Part shown: in pieces, positions 1 to 9,411 of the stretch
Layout of the letters: every line of letters begins with the position of its first letter
How positions within the stretch are numbered: position 1 is the stretch's first letter
NCBI RefSeq assembly: GCF_964204645.1
Contig: NC_134034.1
Location: 6,135,414-6,199,413, forward strand
Origin: Tubulanus polymorphus
Taxonomy: Eukaryota > Nemertea > Palaeonemertea > Tubulaniformes > Tubulanidae
Direction of reading: 5' to 3'
Length of the DNA: 64,000 nt
Notes under the pieces: generated by a model
The model's input: the letters and a program-made list of their open reading frames with translations, nothing else
The model's database searches: none
What the model was told of the DNA's origin: nothing
Made by a program: the position numbers and the translations under genes

Positions 1-416
1 TATTCTGCAAAAAATATCAAATCCAATTCAATTTTACTATATTGAACAAATGAAACATCAAATCCAATTCAATTTAGTTTTATTGATCAAATTTCAGAAA
101 ATTCTATTCTGTTCCGCATTCAAATCAATAAGACCAAGGGAAATGATTTATCTGAGGTATTTGTCTCTGCCAGCTCCAGTAGCTGTTTGTCCTGCAATTG
201 TATTGTGTAAATTATAGGTATTGACTCAAATAACCCACAGAATTTGTAATTTGCCATTTTATGAAATGCTGACAGGCTGGCCATAGTGCCCCTTGGGGTT
301 CTTTTTTATGTGCGCCAATTGGCTAAATGAACAAATGTATTGAAATCTAAAAAAGGGGCAATGAATCGTGATAAGTGTTAATTTATAGTAATAGATTGTT
401 GAATTTCATTTTTATT

Positions 417-1962
417 AGGACGTTCGTTAGACGAACGTCCTTATGTGATCGGTTTGCCGGTTGATGACGCACTTCCGATTTGGTTGACAGCCGTTTAAGG
501 TCGTTTTAAAGTTAGTTAGTTAGTTAGTTAGAGATTTCCTCAAATTCCGCATCAGAAATGGTGTCTTCAAGTTGGGATTGAATTTGGTTAAAAATAGTTG
601 GTTAGTTTTTGCTGTGCCCTCTTGAAAAAATGCTCTTCACGCCGTTTATGTGACATCACACATCACGTGTTGCTTTATGACGTAGAGGGTATAGTGATCG
701 ACAGAAGTGCCATTTTTAAAATCGTTGTATCGTGGATGTTAACTTTAGATTAGAGGACCGTACGAAGTCTCTTTAAAGGTGAGTGTCAACATATATGGAG
801 ACTTAACTTAATTCTTTGTGAGCGCATAGAGGCCCAGTGAGAATCTAGAGACGTTCGCAGCATTGAAAATTACGCAATGGTCCGCTCGACATGCACACAC
901 ATGCTGTCAGTTTGACCTACGTGACTAAATACAGCCGCCATGAATCAGAAGCAATCCACTTCAAATTTTATGAAGTGAATATCATAATTATTATTTATCC
1001 GATATACACCAAAAAACCTTTAAGAGAAAGGTATTTGGCGTCAGATTCTGTACCGAAAATCCCGGATTGTTACACTGCATAGTTTTTTTAGTAGGGTTCT
1101 TTTAACATTTTGCCTATGAGCCATTTGATTGACACGTGGGGCGGGGCTTGCGATCTGCCGATGACGTCAGATGTAAACGATAATATAACCACGTGCATCG
1201 CGCACATCTGTAAACAAACCTGACAACAAATTAGATTTTTTGGCGCCAAAACTTTTTTGATTTTTTCTTTTGTCCAATGATTTTTCAACTGGAGCCAACT
1301 GCTATGCCATTAGATTGTACAATCAAGTATTCACGTTTTATAGACTCTCTCTGAAATAATTCTTGTCCAGGGGACATGTATTGAAATATCAATTGTCGTT
1401 GTTTTTGTTTTTTTTTATTTTTAGGATATAAACAGCCTAGAAGAAACATCATCTGGCAGACACACATTTGACTACAGATCATATCCTGTTATTAAATGTG
1501 TTTGATAAATATTTTACTCAAGTTTTCTTGCCATTAATACTTCCTGACTACTTTTATTTTATGGTTATCTAAGTGCAAGGCAAACATTGGTGGGGTTCCT
1601 TTGGCCCTCCGAATATATAGGACCAAAAGGGGTATTTTATGACATTTGGATTTACTTTTGCTTAGAAAATCTATTCAAATACTTTTTGGTGGGCACATTC
1701 AAATTCTGAAGGGTAGGACTAGTCCAACCCCTAAATCCACTTGCATTCAGTCTCAACGTTAAAACCTTCACCGGCCTCCTACTCAATTTTTTGAGTAAAT
1801 GTAAAACTTAAGGCAGAATTTATGGTTGATTCCTCGATTTTTGAATCCCAAAGAATAATTTTTGAATTACGCAGTAGGATGACACTTGAATAGCCGGTAT
1901 TCAAATTTTCCAATCAATGTGGGGGTGTCTAGGTCTATATGCGTTTCACAAACGAACGTCCT
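417..1962. mobile_element. candidate hairpin-capped element H1
   Basis: The left end is a perfect hairpin, AGGACGTTCGT-TAG-ACGAACGTCCT (417-441). The right end is a single arm, AACGAACGTCCT (1951-1962), exactly inverted to the first 12 bases of the left end. The 1546 bp between encode nothing recognisable. The left flank is TTTTATT. It shares its layout with 16895-20951 and 24341-25686 but not the sequence. Confidence 0.5.
511..530. repeat. (GTTA)5 microsatellite
   Basis: Five perfect GTTA units, within the hairpin-capped element. Confidence 0.9.
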
Positions 1963-2375
1963 CTTTTAAAGTTTCTTTCTAGTTTCATACACATCTTGAT
2001 ATTTCTAAATTTTCTGCAAAGTCATGGAAATATGATTTATTTAAAGACCTGATCTTAAAGCATTTGAAATCTGGAATTGATTGAAGGACAGGTTTTAAAT
2101 CTTTTATAATTTGTGAAACTGTCGCGTCAGACCCCTAGGAGCTCTTGTTGGGTCTTTCAACCAAAATAATGAAATGACATCCAATTAGACCAAACTGTCA
2201 GCTACAATGATTGACAATCCTGAGTATCACTATCATATCTCGGTAATGATTCTCAAATTTTTCACCATCAAAACACTCAAAAGTCCTTAAAAAGAATTTT
2301 TAGCTTGTGCAATGTATTATATATACTTGGATTGTATAACTCGAAGTTATATCAATATCTGCACTAGGTAACCCA

Positions 2376-2564
2376 TTAGCACTCAAGCTGCCCGCATCCG
2401 CACTCAAGCCGCCAAGACATCAAGATATTGATGTCATCATAATAATATATTAGCCATTTAGAGAAACAATCAACAATAATGAGGTAGTGTTTACCTCCAA
2501 TATCACCCAAATCTACATGAATCCTCTCCCATGGACCATTTTTGGTCGCCATTAACTGGAGCAT
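2376..2564 (-). pseudogene. gypsy integrase fragment
   Basis: The frame encodes GPWERIHVDLGDIGGKHYLI and IVDCFSKWL, the start of the DDE integrase core with its first catalytic Asp. The match stops after SKWL and only low-complexity residues follow. The upstream HAPVN zinc-finger motif is in another frame. Confidence 0.8.
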
Positions 2565-2948
2565 GTCTCATGCTAAGACACAAATGACAGTTTTGTACTA
2601 AATTTTCAATATCTTGATCAATGCCTGGATACCACAAATAATTTATTGCTAGTGACTTGATACAAATAATGCCAAAATATTCCGAGCGTCATCTGAGTCA
2701 TCCCACATGAACTGTTTGAATTTGTTTGTATTGCAACCCTCATCCCTCGAAGTACACAACACTGATCTATAGATGATTTTTACCGCACCTACAGTAAGGC
2801 AAAATATCAGAATCTTTGCAGTGATTAGGCCAACCATTCAGTATGTATTGATAAACTTTCGACATCGTTGGATCCTTTCTAGTCTCAGACTAAATGTCTA
2901 CATCATTGATAGGTAGCATGTTAACTTATGTTTAATAATCAATATCTA

Positions 2949-3191
2949 CGGTACAGCTTAGAATTAATTTAACAAAAATTGCACATCGTTTGCGTGTTGA
3001 ACGCGTTGCGTTTTCATTTATCGTAGCAATTGAAACGCATGGTACACGCGATTTGAACGCACTTTAAAACCGATACAACGATGTACGGTACACATTAGAT
3101 TTCATTTCAAAAGGCCAATCAATTTCTGTTTAAACGTAAACGAAACAGAAAATAAACGTTAATGATGTTAATTTAATTCTAAGCTGTACAG
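2949..3191. mobile_element. MITE with ~23-bp inverted ends and TA duplication, inside the gypsy remnant
   Basis: The left end reads GTACAGCTTAGAATTAATTT after CG and the right end is its inverted copy (AAATTAATTCTAAGCTGTAC-like with one mismatch) before AG. TA dinucleotides flank both ends (2947-2948 and 3192-3193). The size is 243 bp with no coding capacity. The TA target suggests mobilisation by a Tc1/mariner-type transposase. Its insertion between the gypsy RNase H and integrase parts makes it younger than that element. Confidence 0.75.
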
Positions 3192-3298
3192 TAGTTTCAT
3201 TGCTTCCATCTTAGCATTAGGATTAGGAAACCTACACAGAATGTGACAGTTTTCATGATTTTTATCATTTCTGTGTACAATGTTATAGTCATACGCCA

Positions 3299-3505
3299 TT
3301 AAGAAAAGTGACCAACTTTAATTACCGGAGAGCTACTAGGGCATGACTTCCTGTTTTGGAACCAAATTTTGTAACAAATGGTTTTGTGGTCTGTTACCAA
3401 CCAAAACCTTCTACCATATAGGTACTTGTGAACTTGCTTGACTCCATAAATAATTGAAAGAGCCTCACACTCAATATGGGCATAATTGCGTACCGGAGGA
3501 GTCAA
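3299..3505 (-). pseudogene. gypsy reverse transcriptase/RNase H fragment
   Basis: About 40 residues match the RT-RNase H junction of Ty3/gypsy polyproteins ([20 protein letters not shown], then LVTDHKT). After TDHKT the frame runs into unrelated residues, so the copy is frameshifted. It is a relic of the element at 2376-3505. Confidence 0.82.
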
Positions 3506-4277
3506 ACTACATAGGGCCTATGCTATAGGCAAGGAGATTGCATATAATTGTGTGACTTATTGGCAGAGTACTATGGCACGAACCTGGTTACTAATATAAC
3601 CACAGTATCGAAGCCCTTGGGATTCTTGTTTTGTTAATTAAAATTTTGTTGACTTTTTCATTTCTGAAGTGAATATTTCCTATTTGCTTATCAATGTTTT
3701 CTTTTTCAATTATTGTATACTGGTAATTTTATATGTATATTGATATTGTATATTTGTAGGGTGGTAGAAAACGTGGCGTAAGTTTTAGTAGAGAATACTA
3801 CAGCTGTTCCATTCTATTTTTTTTTTCAATCTGGTGGCGAAGTAACTTTTTGTTGCCTTTCTTTGCATTATTGTTTTTATGGTTGTAGTGATTATTACCA
3901 TTTTGGATTTAGCTCCTATACATATTCTGATTATAAACCATAATCTATATTCTTTGTATTCTAAACTCAATAAAGTATATCCCGGATATGCAGTCATTAT
4001 TGCCAATTGAATCTAATTCAGTATACTAAGTGTATGTCACCATATTATAGTAAAGTCGTTTGCAGAATTATCGTTTTAGCTATTTTAAACTCAGCAAGGT
4101 GGACTGTAGCAATAATGAAAGTTATTAGATTTAGTGACCTGTTATATTGAGGGAGACAGTTGCTACTCATATCAATGTCATTGAGAATATAGCTGCAAAG
4201 AATTATTTATCAATATCTAAATTTTGGCAATATCTGCCTGAATAGCTCATAGAGGGGGGAATTGAGCAGTCATTCAT

Positions 4278-4733
4278 TTAACTCTTTGCCTGCCAGGCCT
4301 TTTTTTTCAGAAAATGCTGCGCTTTTCCATGATTTCTGTTTTTCAGAGATTCATAAAACAAAAACTAAAGAGATATCAAATTTGTTTATTTTGTTCATCT
4401 GGCCTTGCTTTTTCATGTGAAATAAGCAGCATTTCTTCTAAGAGTGATAAAATCTGCAACAATGACCTATGCAGAGGGGGTATTTTGCATAAAATATGCC
4501 CATTCATGCGTGTTCAGCCCCCATTTGAATAGATGATGTTACTAACACACTGCATAGAACGACTGATAGTTTGTTTTAGTCGTAAAATGCATTAAACTAA
4601 CTGGTGTTGTGCGATGAATTTGCCATCTATCATTAAAGTTTAGAAACAAGTAAACCGTACCAGTACAGTTTTGCCAGGCAAGTGATGGGTGATATCGAAT
4701 GTACCAGTACGTTTTTGGCAGGCAATGAGTTAA
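4278..4733. mobile_element. piggyBac-like MITE with TTAA ends
   Basis: Inverted ends TTAACTCTTTGCCTGCCAGG on the left and the inverse of TTAACTCATTGCCTGCCAAA on the right. TTAA at both outer borders is the piggyBac target duplication. The size is 456 bp. A 72-codon open frame inside has no transposase features, so it is non-autonomous. Interior sequence also repeats the GCCAGGCAAGTGATGGGTG-type end near 4670-4695. Confidence 0.75.
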
Positions 4734-4874
4734 GGTTGTGTTGCAGATGAATATATGTTTGAAAACGTTAAGGAAAGATTGTGAATTTATATCTTTTCTG
4801 ATGAACTTTGAATATGGTGTCATTTTGTTTAGAAGTTAGTCTTTATTTTTATGCTACTTGGGCATAGCCCCAGC

Positions 4875-5330
4875 CAGCTATTACGTTCACTTTTCGTCCA
4901 TAGACGCAATCAACTTATTTGGGAAGTTTTGAAAATGCTTTGATATACTGTCTTAATTTTTGGTTGATACATGCATCTATCTTAAGACTCACCAGCTGGC
5001 CTAATAATGGTCCAATCAGAATAACGATTACCTTGTGGCCTTTATTTTTCACCCAAAATAAGCTCTCTGCTTATATTCACTGTTTTCAAGGTCAATTTTA
5101 ATACAATGTGCTTTGATCAATCATATTTTACTGATCTATGTGTAGCTATTGCCCTAGGGCCCATCATCTCGAGAAAAATTGACACAATATGGCCATCATG
5201 TGACCTTGTTTATATGTTTGTGCCGAGAAAGGTCATTTTCGTCTGAATTCTGAGGCTAATAGCTTGCTTCTGGCCATATTTAATGGAAATTTAAGATACT
5301 TACAACATATCAAACAGTTTTTAGCCTGCT
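4875..5330 (+). repeat. decayed 5' part of the 155-bp repeat family
   Basis: Contains TTACGTTCACTTTTCGTCCA followed by TAGACGCAAT and GGGAAGTTTTGAAAATGCTT, matching the start of the long copy at 18988 (TGCGTTCACTTTTCGTCC, GGAAGTTTTGAAGACGCTTC). Later blocks such as GGCCATCATGTGACCT also correspond. No 155-bp units are attached. Confidence 0.6.
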
Positions 5331-5570
5331 TGGGACATTAGTGCCAGCAGGCTAATGCTTTTCATTCATCGTCCATCTATTGATTTGTCAATCTGTAGAT
5401 GCAATGCAATTTAAAGGCACTTCAGTGGATTGTTTTGATATTTGGTTTATTATTTTTCGTACTAACCAAAACCATCCTGATCCATAGCAAGGTAAAATTA
5501 TAATTCAAATTAAAGTTTATTCGCATTTGTGAAATGGGCATCTTAAGTTAACCTCAAAATTTCAATCCGA
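5331..5570 (+). repeat. second decayed 5' end of the 155-bp repeat family
   Basis: Starts GCCTGCTTGGGACATTAGTG and CCAGCAGGCTAATG, and later has TTTTGATATTTGGTTTAT, as in the copies at 13800 and 18988. It follows directly after the copy at 4875-5330 in the same direction. Confidence 0.5.
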
Positions 5571-6224
5571 ATTAGCCAAATAACCTGAATAGTGGCTTTG
5601 TCCAGGGAGAAACACACTTAGATGATTGGAAGGTTGTGAAAAAACAGTTGTTAGCTAGGGATCAGATCGGTAGTAGTGCCATCTATGTGCTTTTTGGCCA
5701 CCTCACAGATCACAATGATCATTGTCAAGTCATGTTAATATTGAGGGAGAGGGAACATAAGAAATTACGGAATGGAATTATGAGCAAATGAAGGCAACCC
5801 ACCATAGCGACAAATGTAAAGTAGACTCCGCCCTATTCGGTATCGGTTGACTCGGTTAACCAGCTGCGTCAGTGAAATTCCAATACATATTTTTCTGATC
5901 CTAACATAAAAATCTCTTAAGTCGACTCAGGGTTTGTTCTAAGGAATGAAAATCACTTTCTATGGGGTAAGCATATCTGAAATTTCACCTGCCCCCTCAA
6001 AAATCTTGCCCTACACAAACAATTGAGCTGGAAAATAGCTTTGAGACATAAAATTAGTAGCTGTTGGCGTCATAAGCAAGGTGATATGCATGATAGTTTG
6101 GATGAGTTGCCGTTTACATTTCGTTAAGAACTTTCACCAGTAGTAACTGAGGAGGCCTCGGCTGTTGTTTGCCGTCGATCTAGTGGCCACGTGTTGGGTT
6201 TGAGTCTGTGAAATTCACGCAAAT

Positions 6225-6735
6225 CATGAAAACCTACCACCCCTCATCATTCTTGCAAATTCGTGTAAATCATGACAACCTACTACCTCTCTACCTCATT
6301 AACCAAACGTTCCGCACTGACTACACATTAGTGAAATAGTCTTTAAAAATTTAAAATTGGCCAGTATGTTAACTTAGGTCCTATCTCATTTTTTTCTTAT
6401 ATTTGTGATAGCTATAATCTTTTTGTAAATGGCCGTTAAGGCTTCATGTTTCGTCTGCAATTAACTGATAATAGTTATGTAACTATGTACACAATTTTAT
6501 ACGCTTTTGACTTGTACTCTCAATCGAAACAGTTCCTCACTAGCTTCACTGCGGCAACTTCATTTATTAAGTTAGCCATATCACATTATATAGTTATATT
6601 GTTCCTTGAAACCCTTATCGCTGAAATAATTGAAATTCATACTATATCCCATTTGTATTGTGAATATACGAAGTTTGGCCATGTGTGTGTTCTGCTGCTT
6701 CGCGTGAGTCCTGGTAGACCTCCAGTTGCTACCAT
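6225..6735 (+). repeat. diverged copy of the 614-bp duplicated repeat
   Basis: Aligns with 17660-18070 and 28690-29086: ACGTTCCGCACTGACTA, GGCCGTTAAGGCTTCATGTT, TCGTCTGCAATTAACTG, CTAGCTTCACTGCGGCAA and GAAATAATTGAAATTCA recur in order. It is clearly older than the other two copies. A 104-codon open frame across it is not conserved between copies. Confidence 0.75.
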
Positions 6736-8034
6736 AACTGCTCAATATAAGCCGAATTAAGCCAGCCGGCCAATGCCTACCGACTCGTCGCGAAGACTTC
6801 TCTGGCTAGTTGCTTATGGTTTACTCCAGCCTATGGTAGGCTTAAAGTTGCTTTCAAGCATAACCAGCTGAGCTTAGCTGCAGTGCAACAGAATTAAGCG
6901 CAGGAATTCCAGCCAATGGGAGACTGCATAATGTATTGTACGAATTGTAACCGCTGGTTAGCGTCAATCGTATCTAGCCATAAACGTTCAAATTCAAAAT
7001 TCAAATAGTTTCAAACAAATGGCAAATGGCAGGTGAGAGGATATCAAAATGAAATTGGTAGTTTATTGCATGAGCAGCCCTCTACGTATATGAAAAAAGA
7101 AATGTACACATAGCTCAGGGGAAATGAGAAACAAGGTATCAATATTTTTAAGCCTAATAGACTTTATAGTAGGAGGTGCGAGCAACGCACTTACTGTACT
7201 ACTTGCTCTGTTTGCCTAAACAAACAATGGAATTAATCAGTTTTTAGGGTTATTTATTGATAATGGGTTCATTTGAAAATTTTACACTATCACGTATCAT
7301 GGTGAAAAAAAACTTGCATACAAATACATGGATGAATATCACACAATACTTATTTGAATAAAGAAGACACCAAACTGATGATCAAAACTGTCTAGAATAT
7401 TAAAAACTTCCATGAACAGTGCAATCCCTTATCCATACTGCTGGACAACAGAGATGCTGGCTATTCGTCACTAATGCTCCGCGTAGTATTTCAATGGGTA
7501 GTGGTATGGGACGCAATTAGTGATAAAAATTAGCACTACACCGACACGTGGCTAAGACGACTTAAAGCTTTTAGTTTTATTTTTTGAGTATGACTCACAC
7601 AACTTTCAAAATTCCAATGAGTGCTATGTGACGTGTATAATTTTGACATTTTTCAGAATTTGTTAAAAAACAAAACATTTAGGCTATACTTGAGCTAACT
7701 TAAGCTAAATAGATGCCTAGCCTGCCCTAGGGCCCTTGTCCATTTTTCCAAATTGGAACTTCCAATTTTCTCAATGTTAAGTGTCAAAGTCCATGTATGT
7801 CTCATCGACTTATGAGCCATAGGACATATCTCTTCATGGAATTGGGATTAGCCCATCGTTCCCTTGAAAATCACCTTTATCAACCAGTCACCACTAAAAT
7901 GTTGACTGTAGCACGATGATATGCATTCATTTCCATTTGGGAAAATTGAAAATTCATCCATGAAATACTTGGGAGAAACTTGGGAATTTTGAATTCATAT
8001 AACTGTTGGAACCATGCAAATAGGGACATTTGCT

Positions 8035-8132
8035 TCAGAAGAAAAAGCAATTGACAATTTGAACTCCCAACCTGCAGACTGCTATTTAAACGCTGTAACC
8101 ACTACAACACCGGGTCTACCAAGCTCTGGTGA
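8035..8132 (-). repeat. tRNA-derived SINE fragment
   Basis: The minus strand reads GGTGTTGTAGTGGTTACAGC (A-box-like) and then GTTGGGAGTTCAAATTGT (B-box-like), spaced as in tRNA-related SINE heads. The anticodon arm does not fold as a real tRNA, so this is a SINE relic. Confidence 0.5.
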
Positions 8133-9267
8133 CGAAAGGCTATTAACTGCAAAAGTATTTATTATATTCAGAATTATCTGCACGTAGGGTGATTACCGTA
8201 AGTATACTCTCTGAGATAATTAGGGTTCCCAGTTCTTCATAGCTCTAATACTTGTAACTCAAACGAAGTAGTGTTCATAAATTTCGTACAACATTCGACT
8301 TATGAACAACTTTGTTAAAACAATTTAGTAGATCGAACTACTGAGTACGCTGGCTTATATGCATTATTGCTTTATACACATGTATAGTCCTACCTAGTAC
8401 TGATATCCTAACTCAATGAAAAGAATTTAATTCAACTAAGTTATTACAAGTTTATTACTTGATTGATGCATGGTCCAAAATCAGTCGCAAGCTGCAAGCT
8501 TGCATGATATTTGTCGGTTGAATATAAGGATTAAGAACCTTGGCCGGAGAAATTGAATGAGATTACCACATATGACAAGGATAGCTAGGTCTACTCGCTG
8601 AGGTGTAGCTGCAGATAAAAGCAGGTGTTCACATGAACCTGTAGTTAATTCTACCACTTTGCTTCTGGGCATTTTATATTGTATGTTTTTAGGTTTTTTA
8701 CTTTCCCAGATTGTACCAGGTGCTGCACGCATTCAGTGACACAGATCTTACCCAGAATTTTCATCTTGTTTGGTTTTATGTTGGTCTTAGTCAAAGTGAT
8801 TAACTGCCTTCAGTTTTATATATAGTTCTTGATATCTGCTAAGTCTGTCCTTGCATGTTATAATCGTTGGTAAAACAATTTAAATGAATTCTAGCTGCCA
8901 TTATTGGGTATAATAATTATATTTCGAGTAGTATGATGTAACAGTGTTAGCTTTTCTGAATCTAACTATCTGCGAATGGAATTCATTATTTTTGGCATAT
9001 ACCTTGAATACCTTGAAACTTGGTGATAAAGTGATATGTGTAAGTCAGAGGAGAAAACCTTTTTTCCTCTTATTTTGAGGTCAGACTTGCAAATGATTTA
9101 CTGTAATGGCTTAAACTGAAAACAGTTGAAGATAATATATCGGAAACAGATTTTTCGTATCATGTGCTTTGTATGTAGTAGAAGTCAGCAGATTCATATC
9201 CACACAAATAGAGATTTATAGTGAGAGATACTTGGAGATTACTGTATGATGTTTTGTCTCATTTCAG

Positions 9268-9411
9268 GGTGGTGCTGACCAAAACATGCCAATAATAGTA
9301 TCTCGTGTTGCTCCCGGTACACCAGCAGATACATGTATACCTCGCCTCAATGAAGGGGACCAAGTTTTATACATTAATGGACGAGATGTTTCTCAACATA
9401 CTCATGAGCAG
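9268..9411 (+). CDS. PTPN4: PTPN3/4 exon a: second part of PDZ domain
   Basis: The exon has 48 codons in phase 0, between atttcag and gtaaac. It reads [20 protein letters not shown] and continues to [22 protein letters not shown]. This is the PDZ core from the end of strand B through the helix-B region (HTHEQ, which helps bind ligand C-termini). The preceding exon, which should encode the GFN-type carboxylate-binding loop, was not found upstream in this window. Confidence 0.95.

Larger units (their letters stand above)
2376..3505 (-). mobile_element. Ty3/gypsy retrotransposon pol remnant
   Basis: Broken minus-strand frames in the order expected for a gypsy pol gene. RNase H side: [20 protein letters not shown] and [14 protein letters not shown] at 3505-3390. 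RNase H-integrase linker: ILPYCRCGKN near 2800-2760. Zinc-binding end: CHLCLSMRHAPVN near 2600-2550, in a different frame. Integrase core start: PWERIHVDLGDIGGKHYLII and VDCFSKWL at 2540-2450. Stops, frame changes and a 243-bp inserted MITE show it is dead. No long terminal repeats were recognised, and the polymerase core and the end of the integrase are missing. Confidence 0.85.
1..9267. other. upstream intron of the phosphatase gene (mostly repeats)
   Basis: No coding exon was found here, and an exon encoding the N-terminal PDZ part was looked for and not found. Contents: element H1, the gypsy remnant with its MITE, a piggyBac-like MITE, decayed 5' ends of the 155-bp repeat family, a diverged copy of the 614-bp duplicated repeat and a tRNA-derived SINE. 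The stretches 1963-2375, 3510-4270, 5570-6200, 6780-8030 and 8140-9267 show nothing recognisable beyond AT-rich sequence. Confidence 0.6.

Noticed and set aside
3760-3777. 18-nt potential microexon (GGTGGTAGAAAACGTGGC) between TAG and gtaagt
   Set aside because: Perfect-looking splice sites, but it would add GGRKRG inside the PDZ domain directly before GGADQ, with no support from the family.
6446-6760. 104-codon open frame
   Set aside because: It lies in a diverged copy of the 614-bp repeat, and the frame is not kept in the two younger copies.
8035-8132. A true tRNA gene on the minus strand
   Set aside because: A- and B-box-like words are present but the acceptor and anticodon stems do not pair; called a SINE fragment instead.
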